Of a stretch of 64,000 nt of DNA, positions 8,903 through 17,528 are shown piece after piece. The notes below the pieces were generated by a model. The model searched no databases, was not told the DNA's origin, and saw only the letters and a list, made by a program, of their open reading frames with translations. Made by a program: the position numbers and the translations under genes. Source of the stretch: Psychroserpens burtonensis DSM 12212 (lineage in GTDB: Bacteria; Bacteroidota; Bacteroidia; Flavobacteriales; Flavobacteriaceae). Position 1 is the first letter of the stretch; each line of letters starts with the position of its first letter. The DNA lies in the NCBI RefSeq assembly GCF_000425305.1, contig NZ_AUDE01000001.1, positions 248,001 through 312,000 of the forward strand, given 5' to 3'.

Positions 8903-9763
8903 TTACAGCACATTCAATAATTGCTCCTTAATTTTCTCTAGCTCATCTTTCATTTGCACTACTAATTTTTGCATGGGTGCATGATTTGACTTTGAACCAA
9001 TAGTATTGATTTCTCGTCCCATTTCTTGAGAAATAAACCCTAGTTTTTTTCCGTTAGAATCATCAGATTTTAAAGCCTTTTGAAAATATTCTAAATGGTT
9101 TTTTAGCCTTACTTTCTCTTCTGTGATGTCAAATTTTTCTATGTAGTAAACCAGTTCTTGTTCAAAACGATTTTCGTCAACTTTTTCTTTTATGTCAGCA
9201 ACACCCTTAGTTAAGCGCTCACGAACACCATCAATACGATCTGGATCCATAGCAATGACAGCATCTAAAAGACTAGAGATAATGTTTACACGACCTATAA
9301 AATCGTCCTCCATCATTTGACCTTCATCTAATCTATATTGTTGGATTTTTTCTAAACTACTATCTATTATCGCTGCAATTTCGCTCCATTCATTTTCATC
9401 AATCTCTTCACGTTCAGTAGTTAAGGCATCTGGCATGCGAATGGCCATTTTAAGATATTCAGTCTCTTCTCCTGTGTTAATAACGTCTTTTAATTGTTTA
9501 ATGTATTGTTTAACTACAGTCTTATTGATTTGTGTTGAGATTTCCTCGCCAGTAATTTCTATGTAAAGTGAAAAATCTATTTTACCCCTCACCAATTTAG
9601 ATGCAATAAGTTTTCTAATTGCCAGTTCTTTTTCACGATACATGGAAGGCATGCGTGTATTTAGATCTAAATTTTTACTGTTTAGAGATTTGACTTCTAT
9701 AGATATTTTTTTCGTCGGAAGCTGCAGTACAGACTTACCATAACCTGTCATTGATTGTATCAT
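8903..9763 (-). CDS. yicC: YicC family endoribonuclease-like protein
   Basis: A 286-residue protein starting IQSMTGYGKSVLQL, the family signature, with KSLNSKNLDLNTRMP following. The C-terminal half (DUF1732) contains EKVRLKNHLEYFQKAL and KLGFISQEMGREINTIGSKS. E. coli YicC has been linked to RNA cleavage and small-RNA decay. The N-terminal YicC domain covers about residues 1-155. It is the first gene of the operon with gmk and nadD, with a TACCTTTG element upstream. Confidence 0.94.
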   Translation of the reverse strand: MIQSMTGYGKSVLQLPTKKISIEVKSLNSKNLDLNTRMPSMYREKELAIRKLIASKLVRGKIDFSLYIEITGEEISTQINKTVVKQYIKQLKDVINTGEETEYLKMAIRMPDALTTEREEIDENEWSEIAAIIDSSLEKIQQYRLDEGQMMEDDFIGRVNIISSLLDAVIAMDPDRIDGVRERLTKGVADIKEKVDENRFEQELVYYIEKFDITEEKVRLKNHLEYFQKALKSDDSNGKKLGFISQEMGREINTIGSKSNHAPMQKLVVQMKDELEKIKEQLLNVL

Positions 9764-9783
9764 GAGCGCATTTTAAAGTTGCG

Positions 9784-9791
9784 CAAAGGTA
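9784..9791 (-). promoter_or_regulatory. Candidate -7 promoter element of yicC-gmk-nadD
   Basis: The minus strand reads TACCTTTG, matching TAnnTTTG, 20 bases upstream of the yicC start. It lies in a 104-base divergent intergenic region shared with the thioesterase gene. Confidence 0.5.
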
Positions 9792-9841
9792 ACGAAAATC
9801 ATAAAGTTATAAAGCGCTTCGTTAGGCTTTATAAAAATCAA

Positions 9842-9849
9842 TAACTTTG
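9842..9849 (+). promoter_or_regulatory. Candidate -7 promoter element of the thioesterase gene
   Basis: TAACTTTG matches TAnnTTTG, 18 bases before the ATG at 9868, which predicts a leader of about a dozen bases. Confidence 0.5.
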
Positions 9850-9867
9850 CAGACTTAAATTTAAGCG

Positions 9868-10365
9868 ATGTATAAAAAAGATTTTGAAATAAGATGGAGT
9901 GATGTTGATGCAAATGGTCATTTGGCTAATTCTGCATATTTAAATTTTATGAGTCACACACGAGTAGGGTTTTTGAATGAACATGGGTTCTCGATGAAAA
10001 AACTTATAGAACATGGTATTGGTCCTGTGGTATTTTCTGAGCAAATTCATTATTTCAAAGAATCGTTTCTAGGTCAAACGTTAACCGTTACATTGGCAGT
10101 TTCAGGATTGAGCGAGGACGGGATGTTCTTCAAATTTGAACATAATTTCTACAATCAAAAAGGAAGTCATGTTGCCACTTGTGATATTTTGGGTGCTTGG
10201 ATGAATTTAAAAACGAGAAGTCTAACGGTTTTACCAGACCAGCTTAAAAGTCTAGTTTTAAAATTTCCGAAGTCACCAAATTTTCAAACCCTTACAAAAG
10301 AAGACACACGTCAATCTGGAAAAAAGCCTCAAGATCTAATATCAAATGAACTTCAAAAGGGTTGA
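9868..10365 (+). CDS. Acyl-CoA thioesterase (4HBT hot-dog fold)
   Basis: A 165-residue cytoplasmic protein. The N-terminus FEIRWSDVDANGHLANSAYL is the 4-hydroxybenzoyl-CoA thioesterase signature with the catalytic Asp (SDVDANGH), and HYFKESFLGQTLTVTL fits the central hot-dog strand. It resembles YbgC/FadM-type enzymes that hydrolyse acyl-CoA; chain-length preference cannot be read. It stands alone, ending two bases before the end of the convergent transporter gene. Confidence 0.85.
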   Translation: MYKKDFEIRWSDVDANGHLANSAYLNFMSHTRVGFLNEHGFSMKKLIEHGIGPVVFSEQIHYFKESFLGQTLTVTLAVSGLSEDGMFFKFEHNFYNQKGSHVATCDILGAWMNLKTRSLTVLPDQLKSLVLKFPKSPNFQTLTKEDTRQSGKKPQDLISNELQKG

Positions 10366-10367
10366 AG

Positions 10368-11270
10368 CTAATTGATCGTGTTTGATACTTTAGGTTTTTT
10401 TGTTACTAAATAAACACCAGAAAAAATTAAGCACATGGCCATAATTTTAATGGAATCAATATTATCTGCTCCCATAATAATTGCAAAAAGGCCTGCAATA
10501 ACTGGCTGTAGATAAATAAACACACCTACTGTTGACGCTTTGAGAGATTTTAAGGCTAACGGGTTTAAAAAGTATGTTCCAAAAGTTGCTCCAATAACTA
10601 CAAATAATACCGAAAACCAAATGTATGGTGAAAAGCTATTCCAGTCGACCTCTGTAATTTCAGTATACCCAAAAGGAAGCACTAAAATTAGTCCGAATAA
10701 AAAGAGCCACTTAATAAAAGAAAAGGGATGGTATTTGGCGGTTAATCTTTTAATAATTATGACATAAATACTATAGGAAATAGCATTGATAAATATAAAC
10801 ATATTACCCAATGCAACGTTGTCTCCTAAGCGGTCAGATTTGCCTAAAGCAGTTAATAAAATACCTCCACAAAATGCTAAAACAATACCTCCTATTTTTA
10901 GTTTAGTCAGCTTTTCGCCTAAGAAAAAAATAGACAATATCATGATGATAACTGGTATAATTGTCATGATTACAGACGCATGAATTGGAGATGTAAATTC
11001 TAAGCCTTTTAAAAAGAGGAGCATGTTTATACCAACACCAAAAACAGCAGCAAAAAAGATAGTGATGAAATCTTTTCGCTCTATTTTTTCACTTTTAAAG
11101 ACAAATCCCATTAACCAAAACAGTACCGTTGCTCCAACAACCCTAAGAAGTACAAATCCAAAAGGTTTTATGAAGTTCTCATTCATAACGGTTTTGGCAA
11201 ACGTGTAATTTAAACCATAGAGAAGTTGCACCAAAAAGAGCGCAACTAAAGCAAACGTTCTACTATTCAT
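10368..11270 (-). CDS. EamA-family (DMT) transporter
   Basis: A 300-residue inner-membrane protein with about ten hydrophobic helices in two EamA repeats: the first has LLRVVGATVLFWLMG and SPIHASVIMTIIPVIIMILS, the second LNPLALKSLKASTVGVFIYL and QPVIAGLFAIIMG. Members export metabolites or amino acids, and the substrate is not predictable. The start overlaps the end of the ArsC-like gene by eight bases, so the two are probably co-translated. Confidence 0.88.
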   Translation of the reverse strand: MNSRTFALVALFLVQLLYGLNYTFAKTVMNENFIKPFGFVLLRVVGATVLFWLMGFVFKSEKIERKDFITIFFAAVFGVGINMLLFLKGLEFTSPIHASVIMTIIPVIIMILSIFFLGEKLTKLKIGGIVLAFCGGILLTALGKSDRLGDNVALGNMFIFINAISYSIYVIIIKRLTAKYHPFSFIKWLFLFGLILVLPFGYTEITEVDWNSFSPYIWFSVLFVVIGATFGTYFLNPLALKSLKASTVGVFIYLQPVIAGLFAIIMGADNIDSIKIMAMCLIFSGVYLVTKKPKVSNTIN

Positions 11271-11622
11271 TAGTTTGAATAAAAGCTTTAGCTGCTTCTA
11301 CTGTTTTAGCACTATTACCGATAAAGATTTGGTTTTTATATACTAGTACTGGACGTTTTAAAAAGGTATAATGTTTCAAAAGGTAGTATTTAAAGTCATC
11401 CTCAGTAAGGGTTTTATCTTTTAGGCCTTCAGATTTATACAATTGTGCGCGTTTAGAAAATAAGGCTTCATAACTTCCAGCTAAATCTTTTAAATTATGG
11501 AGTTGTTTCTCACTAATTTGTTCTGATTTAATCTCATGCATAATCACATGACGTGGTAAGTTTAAGTCTTTAATAATGCGACTACAAGTACTACAGCTTT
11601 TAAGATGAAAAAATGTATTCAT
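11263..11622 (-). CDS. ArsC/Spx-family thioredoxin-fold protein
   Basis: A 119-residue protein from the ATG at 11622; a TTG further upstream would add seven residues but sits on the likely promoter. The start MNTFFHLKSCSTCSRIIKDL has a CxxC (Cys10, Cys13) as in Spx and YffB/ArsC-like proteins. Later LLKHYTFLKRPVLVYKNQIF matches the conserved lKRPvl region of the family. True arsenate reduction is not implied. It is translationally linked to the downstream EamA transporter. Confidence 0.8.
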   Translation of the reverse strand: MNTFFHLKSCSTCSRIIKDLNLPRHVIMHEIKSEQISEKQLHNLKDLAGSYEALFSKRAQLYKSEGLKDKTLTEDDFKYYLLKHYTFLKRPVLVYKNQIFIGNSAKTVEAAKAFIQTNE

Positions 11623-11697
11623 AAGTTGGCTTTTGAATTGCAAAGTAAATAGATTTCAAAGTAAAATTACTTACTTTTATTGAAAATTTAGATACCT

Positions 11698-12945
11698 ATG
11701 GATTATTATGCAATTGCATCTGTATTAATTGTACTATCGGCACTTTTTGGCTATATCAACGTGAAGTTTTTGAAATTACCAATAACTATAGGCTTAATGC
11801 TCATTACTATTGTATTTACAATTATAATAGTCGCAATCGGTCAATTTGATGATACCTTATTACTTCGAGAAAAGGCACTCATTTCGCAAATTGATTTCAA
11901 GACTGTTTTGTTAGATATTATGTTGAGTTTTCTATTGTTTGCAGGCGCTTTACATACTAATTTCAATCAACTTAAAATCCAGCGATGGCCTGTATTTGTC
12001 TTTGCAACTCTAGGTGTATTAGTCTCTACTTTTTTAGTAGGAATTTTAACCTTTTATGTCTTGCAAATACTAGGGCTTGATGTGGCCTTTATATATTGTC
12101 TATTATTTGGAGCACTAATTTCTCCAACCGATCCAATTGCAGTTTTAGGAATTTTAAAAAAAGCAGGAGCTCCTAAAAAACTGGAGACTAAAATTGTAGG
12201 AGAATCCTTATTTAATGATGGTGTTGGTGTCGTTGTATTCTTAACCATTTTTGCAATTGCAGCAAAGCCTGATGCAGCAATTGAGTTAAATGAAATCGCT
12301 AAATTATTTGGGCAGGAAGTTTTGGGAGGAGTAGCACTCGGTCTCATTTTGGGATATATTACCTATAAACTTCTAAAATCTATAGATGATTATGAAGTTG
12401 AGGTTATCATTACCATGGCGACTGTAATGGGTGGAAGTTTGCTGGCACATCACTGGCATTTATCTGCGCCATTGGCTATGGTTACTGCTGGGTTAATTGT
12501 AGGTAATGATACTGTTAGAAAAAATTCTATGTCAGATATTACTGAAATTTATGTAGATAAATTTTGGGAGCTAGTTGATGTTTTACTCAATACCGTTCTT
12601 TTTGTGATGATAGGTATGGAAATGCTCGTACTTACATTTAGATTTGATTATATATTGGCTGGAGTAATTGCTATCCCTTTAGTTTTACTGAGTAGATATG
12701 TGTCATTGTGGTTGCCCATTAAATTCTTTGATAAACGATTAGAGTTTGTTAAGCACACTAATTTAATTATGACTTGGGGAGGATTAAGAGGTGGTATTTC
12801 TATCGCTTTGGCACTAAGTTTAACGCCAGAAATGTACCGAGAATTGTTTTTGGTAATTACCTATATCATCGTCGTATTTTCAATTATAGGCCAAGGTTTA
12901 ACTGTTGGGCCAGTCATTAAAAGATTGTCAAAAGATGCAGATTAA
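11698..12945 (+). CDS. Na+/H+ antiporter, CPA1/NhaP type
   Basis: A 415-residue membrane protein with about twelve helices. The paired acidic ion-binding motif appears in ESLFNDGVGVVVFL (helix 6 region, about residues 170-185), with the preceding LISPTDPIAVLGILKKAG, both hallmarks of NhaP-type exchangers. It contains only the transport domain, with no TrkA-C or cyclic-nucleotide domain. It should exchange cytoplasmic Na+ for external H+ or the reverse. The last four bases overlap the convergent lipoprotein gene. Confidence 0.93.
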   Translation: MDYYAIASVLIVLSALFGYINVKFLKLPITIGLMLITIVFTIIIVAIGQFDDTLLLREKALISQIDFKTVLLDIMLSFLLFAGALHTNFNQLKIQRWPVFVFATLGVLVSTFLVGILTFYVLQILGLDVAFIYCLLFGALISPTDPIAVLGILKKAGAPKKLETKIVGESLFNDGVGVVVFLTIFAIAAKPDAAIELNEIAKLFGQEVLGGVALGLILGYITYKLLKSIDDYEVEVIITMATVMGGSLLAHHWHLSAPLAMVTAGLIVGNDTVRKNSMSDITEIYVDKFWELVDVLLNTVLFVMIGMEMLVLTFRFDYILAGVIAIPLVLLSRYVSLWLPIKFFDKRLEFVKHTNLIMTWGGLRGGISIALALSLTPEMYRELFLVITYIIVVFSIIGQGLTVGPVIKRLSKDAD

Positions 12946-13664
12946 TTTAATTTTAAAAATTGCTTTACTTCTAAAAATGGAATAGTAAATTCTACGATTC
13001 CTTGAGAATACGATGCAATTTCATAAGGATTATATAGTACGGTTAAGCCGTCGTCGTTATAACCTAAAGTTTCTGGGAGTTGAAAGTCTTTTCCGAAGAA
13101 TACATCCTCAATAAGTTGATGGTTATTATCTGCTTTAATGTCTTCTTTTAGCTTTTCTTCGATAACTTCGGAAAGTCCTTGCATATTGCTAACCAGGTCT
13201 TTTTTAGTATACTGATTACCAGTTTGTGGATTAAAATTAAAAAACCTTACGTTGGTATTACCATGAGCACCACCAGTATCTAGATATGATGTTATGGCAA
13301 TACTGATAATCTCGGGAGAGCGATAAGTAACTTCTCCATCTATGAAAACTTCCCATTGCTGAGCCGACTCCGGGAAATTATTTTTGAATCTTTTATACTC
13401 GTAGTTAAATTTTGCGATAGCATCGTATAAGTTTCCATCTGTATCATCATTTTTAGATACATTTATTTGATTTGTAATGTAGTTCTCGAGAGTATGGTTA
13501 ATACCTTTTACTATAGCCTCAGTACCCTCTGCTTTAGGGAAATTAAGAGCTATTTCGGCTCCTTCTGATGTTTCAATAATTTCTTGTGAAAAATCAATTT
13601 TCACTTTTTTTTCACAAGAAACAAGAAATATAAGGAGTAAGATAATTAGACTTGCTTTTTTCAA
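12942..13664 (-). CDS. DUF3298/DUF4163 lipoprotein
   Basis: A 240-residue protein with a lipoprotein signal ending FLVSC (Cys17). The C-terminal half has TSYLDTGGAHGNTNVRFFNF, the GGAHGN-containing core of DUF3298, a domain also found in the extracellular part of the anti-sigma factor RsiV. In RsiV it is linked to binding of lysozyme-like ligands. Here there is no membrane-spanning anti-sigma part, so its role is unknown: a periplasmic or outer-membrane lipoprotein. Neighbours give no functional hint. Confidence 0.8.
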   Translation of the reverse strand: MKKASLIILLLIFLVSCEKKVKIDFSQEIIETSEGAEIALNFPKAEGTEAIVKGINHTLENYITNQINVSKNDDTDGNLYDAIAKFNYEYKRFKNNFPESAQQWEVFIDGEVTYRSPEIISIAITSYLDTGGAHGNTNVRFFNFNPQTGNQYTKKDLVSNMQGLSEVIEEKLKEDIKADNNHQLIEDVFFGKDFQLPETLGYNDDGLTVLYNPYEIASYSQGIVEFTIPFLEVKQFLKLN

Positions 13665-13814
13665 AATTCAGAGTTTATTTTAGACAGTACATAAAGGTAT
13701 TATATAGATTTGAATACAACGAATTAAACCTTAGATTTGTTAATAACGTTTACATTTTGAAATTATTTGAGTTCATTTATTGTCACGTAGTTTTAGAAAT
13801 AATAGAAAAGGATT

Positions 13815-14954
13815 ATGAAATTTAATACAAAGACAATACATGGCGGTCAAGAACCAGATCTGGCTTATGGTAGTGTTATGCCTCCAATTTATCAAACATC
13901 AACTTTTGCGCAATCTACTCCAGGTGGTCACAAAGGGTTTGTATATTCTAGAAGTGCGAATCCAACAAGGAATGCTTTAGAAAAATCTTTTGCTAGTATA
14001 GAAAATGGTGAATTTGGATTGGCTTTTGGTTCTGGATTAGCTGCTATTGATGCGGTTATAAAACTATTAGAGCCAGGAGATGAGGTTATTTCAACTAATG
14101 ATTTGTATGGTGGAACGTATAGACTATTTACTCGTGTTTTTGAGAAATTTGGTATCAAGTTTAACTTTATAGGTATGGAAAAAGCCTCAAATATTGAGAA
14201 CTATATCACTGACAATACGAAGTTGATTTGGGTAGAAACACCTACAAATCCAATGATGAATATCATTGATATTAAGACAACTGCAGCAATAGCGAAGAAG
14301 TATAATGTGCTTTTAGCGGTAGATAATACGTTTGCAACGCCCTATTTACAACGCCCTTTAGATTTAGGAGCAGATATAGTAATGCACTCAGCAACAAAGT
14401 ATTTAGGTGGCCATAGTGATTTAGTCATGGGAGCACTAGTTGTTAAAGACAAAGATTTAGCAGATCGGTTGTATTTTATTCAAAATGCAAGTGGAGCAGT
14501 ATGTGGCCCACAAGATAGTTTTTTGGCTTTGAGAGGAATTAAAACTCTACACATTAGAATGCAACGCCATTGCGAGAATGGTAAAGCGGTTGCAGAGTAT
14601 TTAGCAAATCATTCAAAAATTGAAAAGGTGTATTGGCCAGGATTTAAAAGTCACCCTAATCATGATATTGCAAAAGCGCAAATGAATGATTTTGGAGGGA
14701 TGGTATCCTTCACTGCAAAAGGGAATAATTATAACGAAGCGATTAAAATCATTGAAAACCTTAAAGTTTTCACATTGGCAGAATCTCTTGGAGGTGTGGA
14801 GTCTCTAGCTGGCCATCCCGCAAGTATGACGCATGCCAGTATTCCTAAAGAAGAAAGAGAAAAAATAGGTGTTGTGGATTCGTTAATTAGATTGAGTGTT
14901 GGTATTGAAGATGAAGAGGACTTAATTTCAGATTTGAAACAAGCTATTGGATAA
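13815..14954 (+). CDS. Cystathionine gamma-synthase/lyase (Cys/Met metabolism PLP enzyme)
   Basis: A 379-residue PLP enzyme of the trans-sulfuration family. Typical signatures are TIHGGQEPDLAYGSVMPPIY at the start, YSRSANPTRNALE, and the PLP lysine Lys195 in HSATKYLGGHSD. ESLGGVESLAGHPASMTH near the end matches cystathionine gamma-synthases and gamma-lyases; the choice between the two cannot be made safely by eye, with synthase (homoserine ester plus cysteine to cystathionine) slightly favoured. It stands as a single gene. Confidence 0.92.
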   Translation: MKFNTKTIHGGQEPDLAYGSVMPPIYQTSTFAQSTPGGHKGFVYSRSANPTRNALEKSFASIENGEFGLAFGSGLAAIDAVIKLLEPGDEVISTNDLYGGTYRLFTRVFEKFGIKFNFIGMEKASNIENYITDNTKLIWVETPTNPMMNIIDIKTTAAIAKKYNVLLAVDNTFATPYLQRPLDLGADIVMHSATKYLGGHSDLVMGALVVKDKDLADRLYFIQNASGAVCGPQDSFLALRGIKTLHIRMQRHCENGKAVAEYLANHSKIEKVYWPGFKSHPNHDIAKAQMNDFGGMVSFTAKGNNYNEAIKIIENLKVFTLAESLGGVESLAGHPASMTHASIPKEEREKIGVVDSLIRLSVGIEDEEDLISDLKQAIG

Positions 14955-15019
14955 TAAGCCATATCATAATACTAAAAAATTAAGTATAACTTGGTCTTTT
15001 GCTTATTTATAGGTGTGTT

Positions 15020-15838
15020 TTAATCAAGATAGTAAATATATCCAAAGTTGAGCCAAACAAGCCAATCGTTGGCTTTATTAGAGGCAAGGTTGTGGTCTAA
15101 TCCATCAACTTTATCATTGAAATAATATTGCCACCTTAGGTCGATCATTAAATCTGAAAGCACAGTAAGTTTATACCGTGTGCCAATACTTCCAACTACA
15201 GACCAGGCGGTTTGATTTCCATCGAATAAAAAAGAATCAGTATTAAAATCTGGGTCTGTAGCATTTACCCAAGGTTGATAAAAATTATTAGAATCATCAA
15301 TATTAGTAGAGCCATTATAAACTGTTTCGACATCTGGATTAGAGGCGGTTAAATGCACGCCTAAACTTACAAAAGGAGCAAAAGAATAGCCAAAGGCTTG
15401 GAATGAGCGAATGCTTTTAGGGAAGAATTCTATTTGAGTACCAATGTCAAAATTTTGTGCAGTACCAGAGTGTGTTCTTAAACGTTCTGCATTAGCCCCA
15501 GTTTGAGAGGCATCTGCCCATTGCCCAAAATGGTTGAGTTCTGTTTTATTCCAAGAAATTTCATTACGTAATTTAAAATGGTCGTTAAAAAATGTATCTG
15601 TAGAATAACAGTTACAATCTGCTCGGTATGCAAAATTAATGTAGTGCACAACACCAATACCAATACCAGTATTTCCAGAGTTAGTAGCAAAATCACTTCG
15701 CTCTCCAAAATCTGATTGAAAAGCAACTGGACCAGCAATGACACCAATCTCGTTAGAAAAACCAAGTTGCGAGTAACATTTGTTTATGCCTAGTATAAAA
15801 ACGAAAATAAAAGTTAATTGTTTAAAATTAAGCGTCAT
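15020..15838 (-). CDS. Secreted barrel-like protein, possibly THC0290_0291 family
   Basis: A 272-residue protein with a signal peptide (residues about 1-24, ending CYSQ). The mature part begins LGFSNEIGVIAGPVAFQSDF and alternates polar and hydrophobic residues, ending in aromatic LVWLNFGYIYYLD, as expected for an outer-membrane beta-barrel. The overall text resembles the flavobacterial family labelled THC0290_0291, which has no known function; this assignment is from memory and uncertain. It is divergent from gdhA. Confidence 0.6.
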   Translation of the reverse strand: MTLNFKQLTFIFVFILGINKCYSQLGFSNEIGVIAGPVAFQSDFGERSDFATNSGNTGIGIGVVHYINFAYRADCNCYSTDTFFNDHFKLRNEISWNKTELNHFGQWADASQTGANAERLRTHSGTAQNFDIGTQIEFFPKSIRSFQAFGYSFAPFVSLGVHLTASNPDVETVYNGSTNIDDSNNFYQPWVNATDPDFNTDSFLFDGNQTAWSVVGSIGTRYKLTVLSDLMIDLRWQYYFNDKVDGLDHNLASNKANDWLVWLNFGYIYYLD

Positions 15839-16011
15839 GGGTATTTTTCTTAGGGCTTATTCCCTAGCAAATATATAAAAAGTGGATGAACTATCAACTA
15901 AATAGATGAAATGTAAAAAATACCCGAAGAACGACAGTTTGATAAATAAACACTCAAATAAGTTTTCACTGAGAATATTGAAATTAATAGACGAACATTT
16001 TAAAGATAATG

Positions 16012-16019
16012 TATCTTTG
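16012..16019 (+). promoter_or_regulatory. Candidate -7 promoter element of gdhA
   Basis: TATCTTTG matches TAnnTTTG, 39 bases upstream of the gdhA ATG. Confidence 0.5.
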
Positions 16020-16058
16020 TACTACAAAAATCAACATAGATTATTAATACTTTAATAG

Positions 16059-17402
16059 ATGAAAGATAAAATTGAAGCTTTTTTAAAACTTGTAGAAGAC
16101 AAAAACAGTCATGAGACTGAATTTTTACAAGCTGTACACGAGGTTGCTGAAACAGTTATTCCTTTTATTGAGGATAATCCCAAGTATCAAGGGAAAATGC
16201 TCTTAGAGAGAATGGTTGAGCCTGAACGTACCATAATATTTAGAGTGCCTTGGATAGATGATCAAGGTAATACTCAAGTTAATAGGGGATTTAGGGTAGA
16301 ATTTAATTCTGCAATTGGACCTTACAAAGGAGGATTACGTTTTCATCCATCTGTAAATTTAAGTATTCTTAAATTTTTAGGATTTGAGCAAGTTTTTAAA
16401 AACTCGTTAACCACATTACCAATGGGTGGTGGAAAAGGAGGAGCCGACTTTAACCCAAAAGGAAAGAGCGATAATGAAGTTATGCGTTTCTGCCAGTCAT
16501 TTATGTCAGAATTATTCAGACATATAGGAGCCAATACAGATGTTCCCGCTGGTGATATTGGAGTAGGTGGTCGTGAGATCGGGTATATGTTTGGTCAATA
16601 TAAAAGATTACAGAATGAGTTTACAGGAATTTTAACTGGTAAAGGTATCAGTTATGGAGGCTCGTTAATTAGACCAGAAGCTACAGGCTATGGTTGTGTC
16701 TATTTTGCTAAGAATATGTTGGCTACTAGAGGTGATTCTATTAAAGGAAAAACCGTTGTTATCTCTGGATCAGGAAACGTAGCGCAGTATGCTTGCGAAA
16801 AAGTAATCCATTTAGGTGGAAAAGTAGTTACAATGTCTGATTCTGGTGGATATATTTATGCTCCGGATGGAATTCATTCTGAAAAATTAGACTTTATAAT
16901 GAACCTTAAGAATGTAGAAAGAGGAAGAATTAAAGAAGTTTCAGAAAAATTTGAAGGTGTTGAATACTTCGAAGGAGAAAGACCTTGGTCTGTTAATTGT
17001 GACATAGCACTGCCTTGTGCAACTCAAAATGAATTAAACGCTGATGAAGCAAAACAATTAATAAATAATAATGTAATTGCTGTTGTAGAAGGGGCTAATA
17101 TGCCTACAACACCAGAGGCTATGCAAGCTTTGCAAAATGCTAAAGTATTATTTGCTCCAGGAAAAGCATCTAATGCTGGAGGTGTTGCAACGTCTGGGTT
17201 AGAAATGAGTCAAAACTCATTAAGATTAAGCTGGACAAGAGAAGAAGTTGATGAAAAACTCAATAGAATAATGGACGACATTCATGCTTCTTGCGTAGAA
17301 TATGGCACAAGAGATGATGGATATGTTGATTATGTAAAAGGAGCTAATGTTGCTGGTTTTGTAAAAATAGCAGATGCAATGCTCGCTCAAGGTGTCGTTT
17401 AA
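16059..17402 (+). CDS. gdhA: Glutamate dehydrogenase, NADP-type
   Basis: Interconverts glutamate and 2-oxoglutarate plus ammonium. The 447 residues match the hexameric short enzyme. The substrate-binding lysine region is visible in GPYKGGLRFHPSVN and LPMGGGKGGADFNPKGK, and the NAD(P)-fold motif in GKTVVISGSGNVAQYACEK. The length, with KGKSDNEVMRFCQSFMSEL, fits the NADP-dependent anabolic subfamily. It is monocistronic, with a good terminator directly after it. Confidence 0.97.
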   Translation: MKDKIEAFLKLVEDKNSHETEFLQAVHEVAETVIPFIEDNPKYQGKMLLERMVEPERTIIFRVPWIDDQGNTQVNRGFRVEFNSAIGPYKGGLRFHPSVNLSILKFLGFEQVFKNSLTTLPMGGGKGGADFNPKGKSDNEVMRFCQSFMSELFRHIGANTDVPAGDIGVGGREIGYMFGQYKRLQNEFTGILTGKGISYGGSLIRPEATGYGCVYFAKNMLATRGDSIKGKTVVISGSGNVAQYACEKVIHLGGKVVTMSDSGGYIYAPDGIHSEKLDFIMNLKNVERGRIKEVSEKFEGVEYFEGERPWSVNCDIALPCATQNELNADEAKQLINNNVIAVVEGANMPTTPEAMQALQNAKVLFAPGKASNAGGVATSGLEMSQNSLRLSWTREEVDEKLNRIMDDIHASCVEYGTRDDGYVDYVKGANVAGFVKIADAMLAQGVV

Positions 17403-17419
17403 TACTTTATATTTTATAG

Positions 17420-17456
17420 AAAAAAGCTCTCAAATTTAATTTGAGAGCTTTTTTTA
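17420..17456 (+). terminator. Intrinsic terminator after gdhA
   Basis: An AAAAAAGCTCTCAAA arm pairs with TTTGAGAGCTTTTTT around a small loop and ends in a T-tract, a near-perfect 15-base stem. Confidence 0.85.
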
Positions 17457-17503
17457 TATGTACCACTTATATTATAAGTAGTTAAAAAGTCGTTAGATAT
17501 AAA

Positions 17504-17511
17504 TATATTTG
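17504..17511 (+). promoter_or_regulatory. Candidate -7 promoter element of porZ
   Basis: TATATTTG matches TAnnTTTG, 17 bases before the porZ ATG, so the leader would be about a dozen bases. Confidence 0.5.
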
Positions 17512-17528
17512 ACAAAAAAATAATTGAT

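Noticed and set aside
12942-13664. DUF3298 lipoprotein considered as an anti-sigma factor (RsiV)
   Set aside because: It has a lipobox and no membrane-spanning or cytoplasmic anti-sigma segment, and no sigma factor gene is adjacent.
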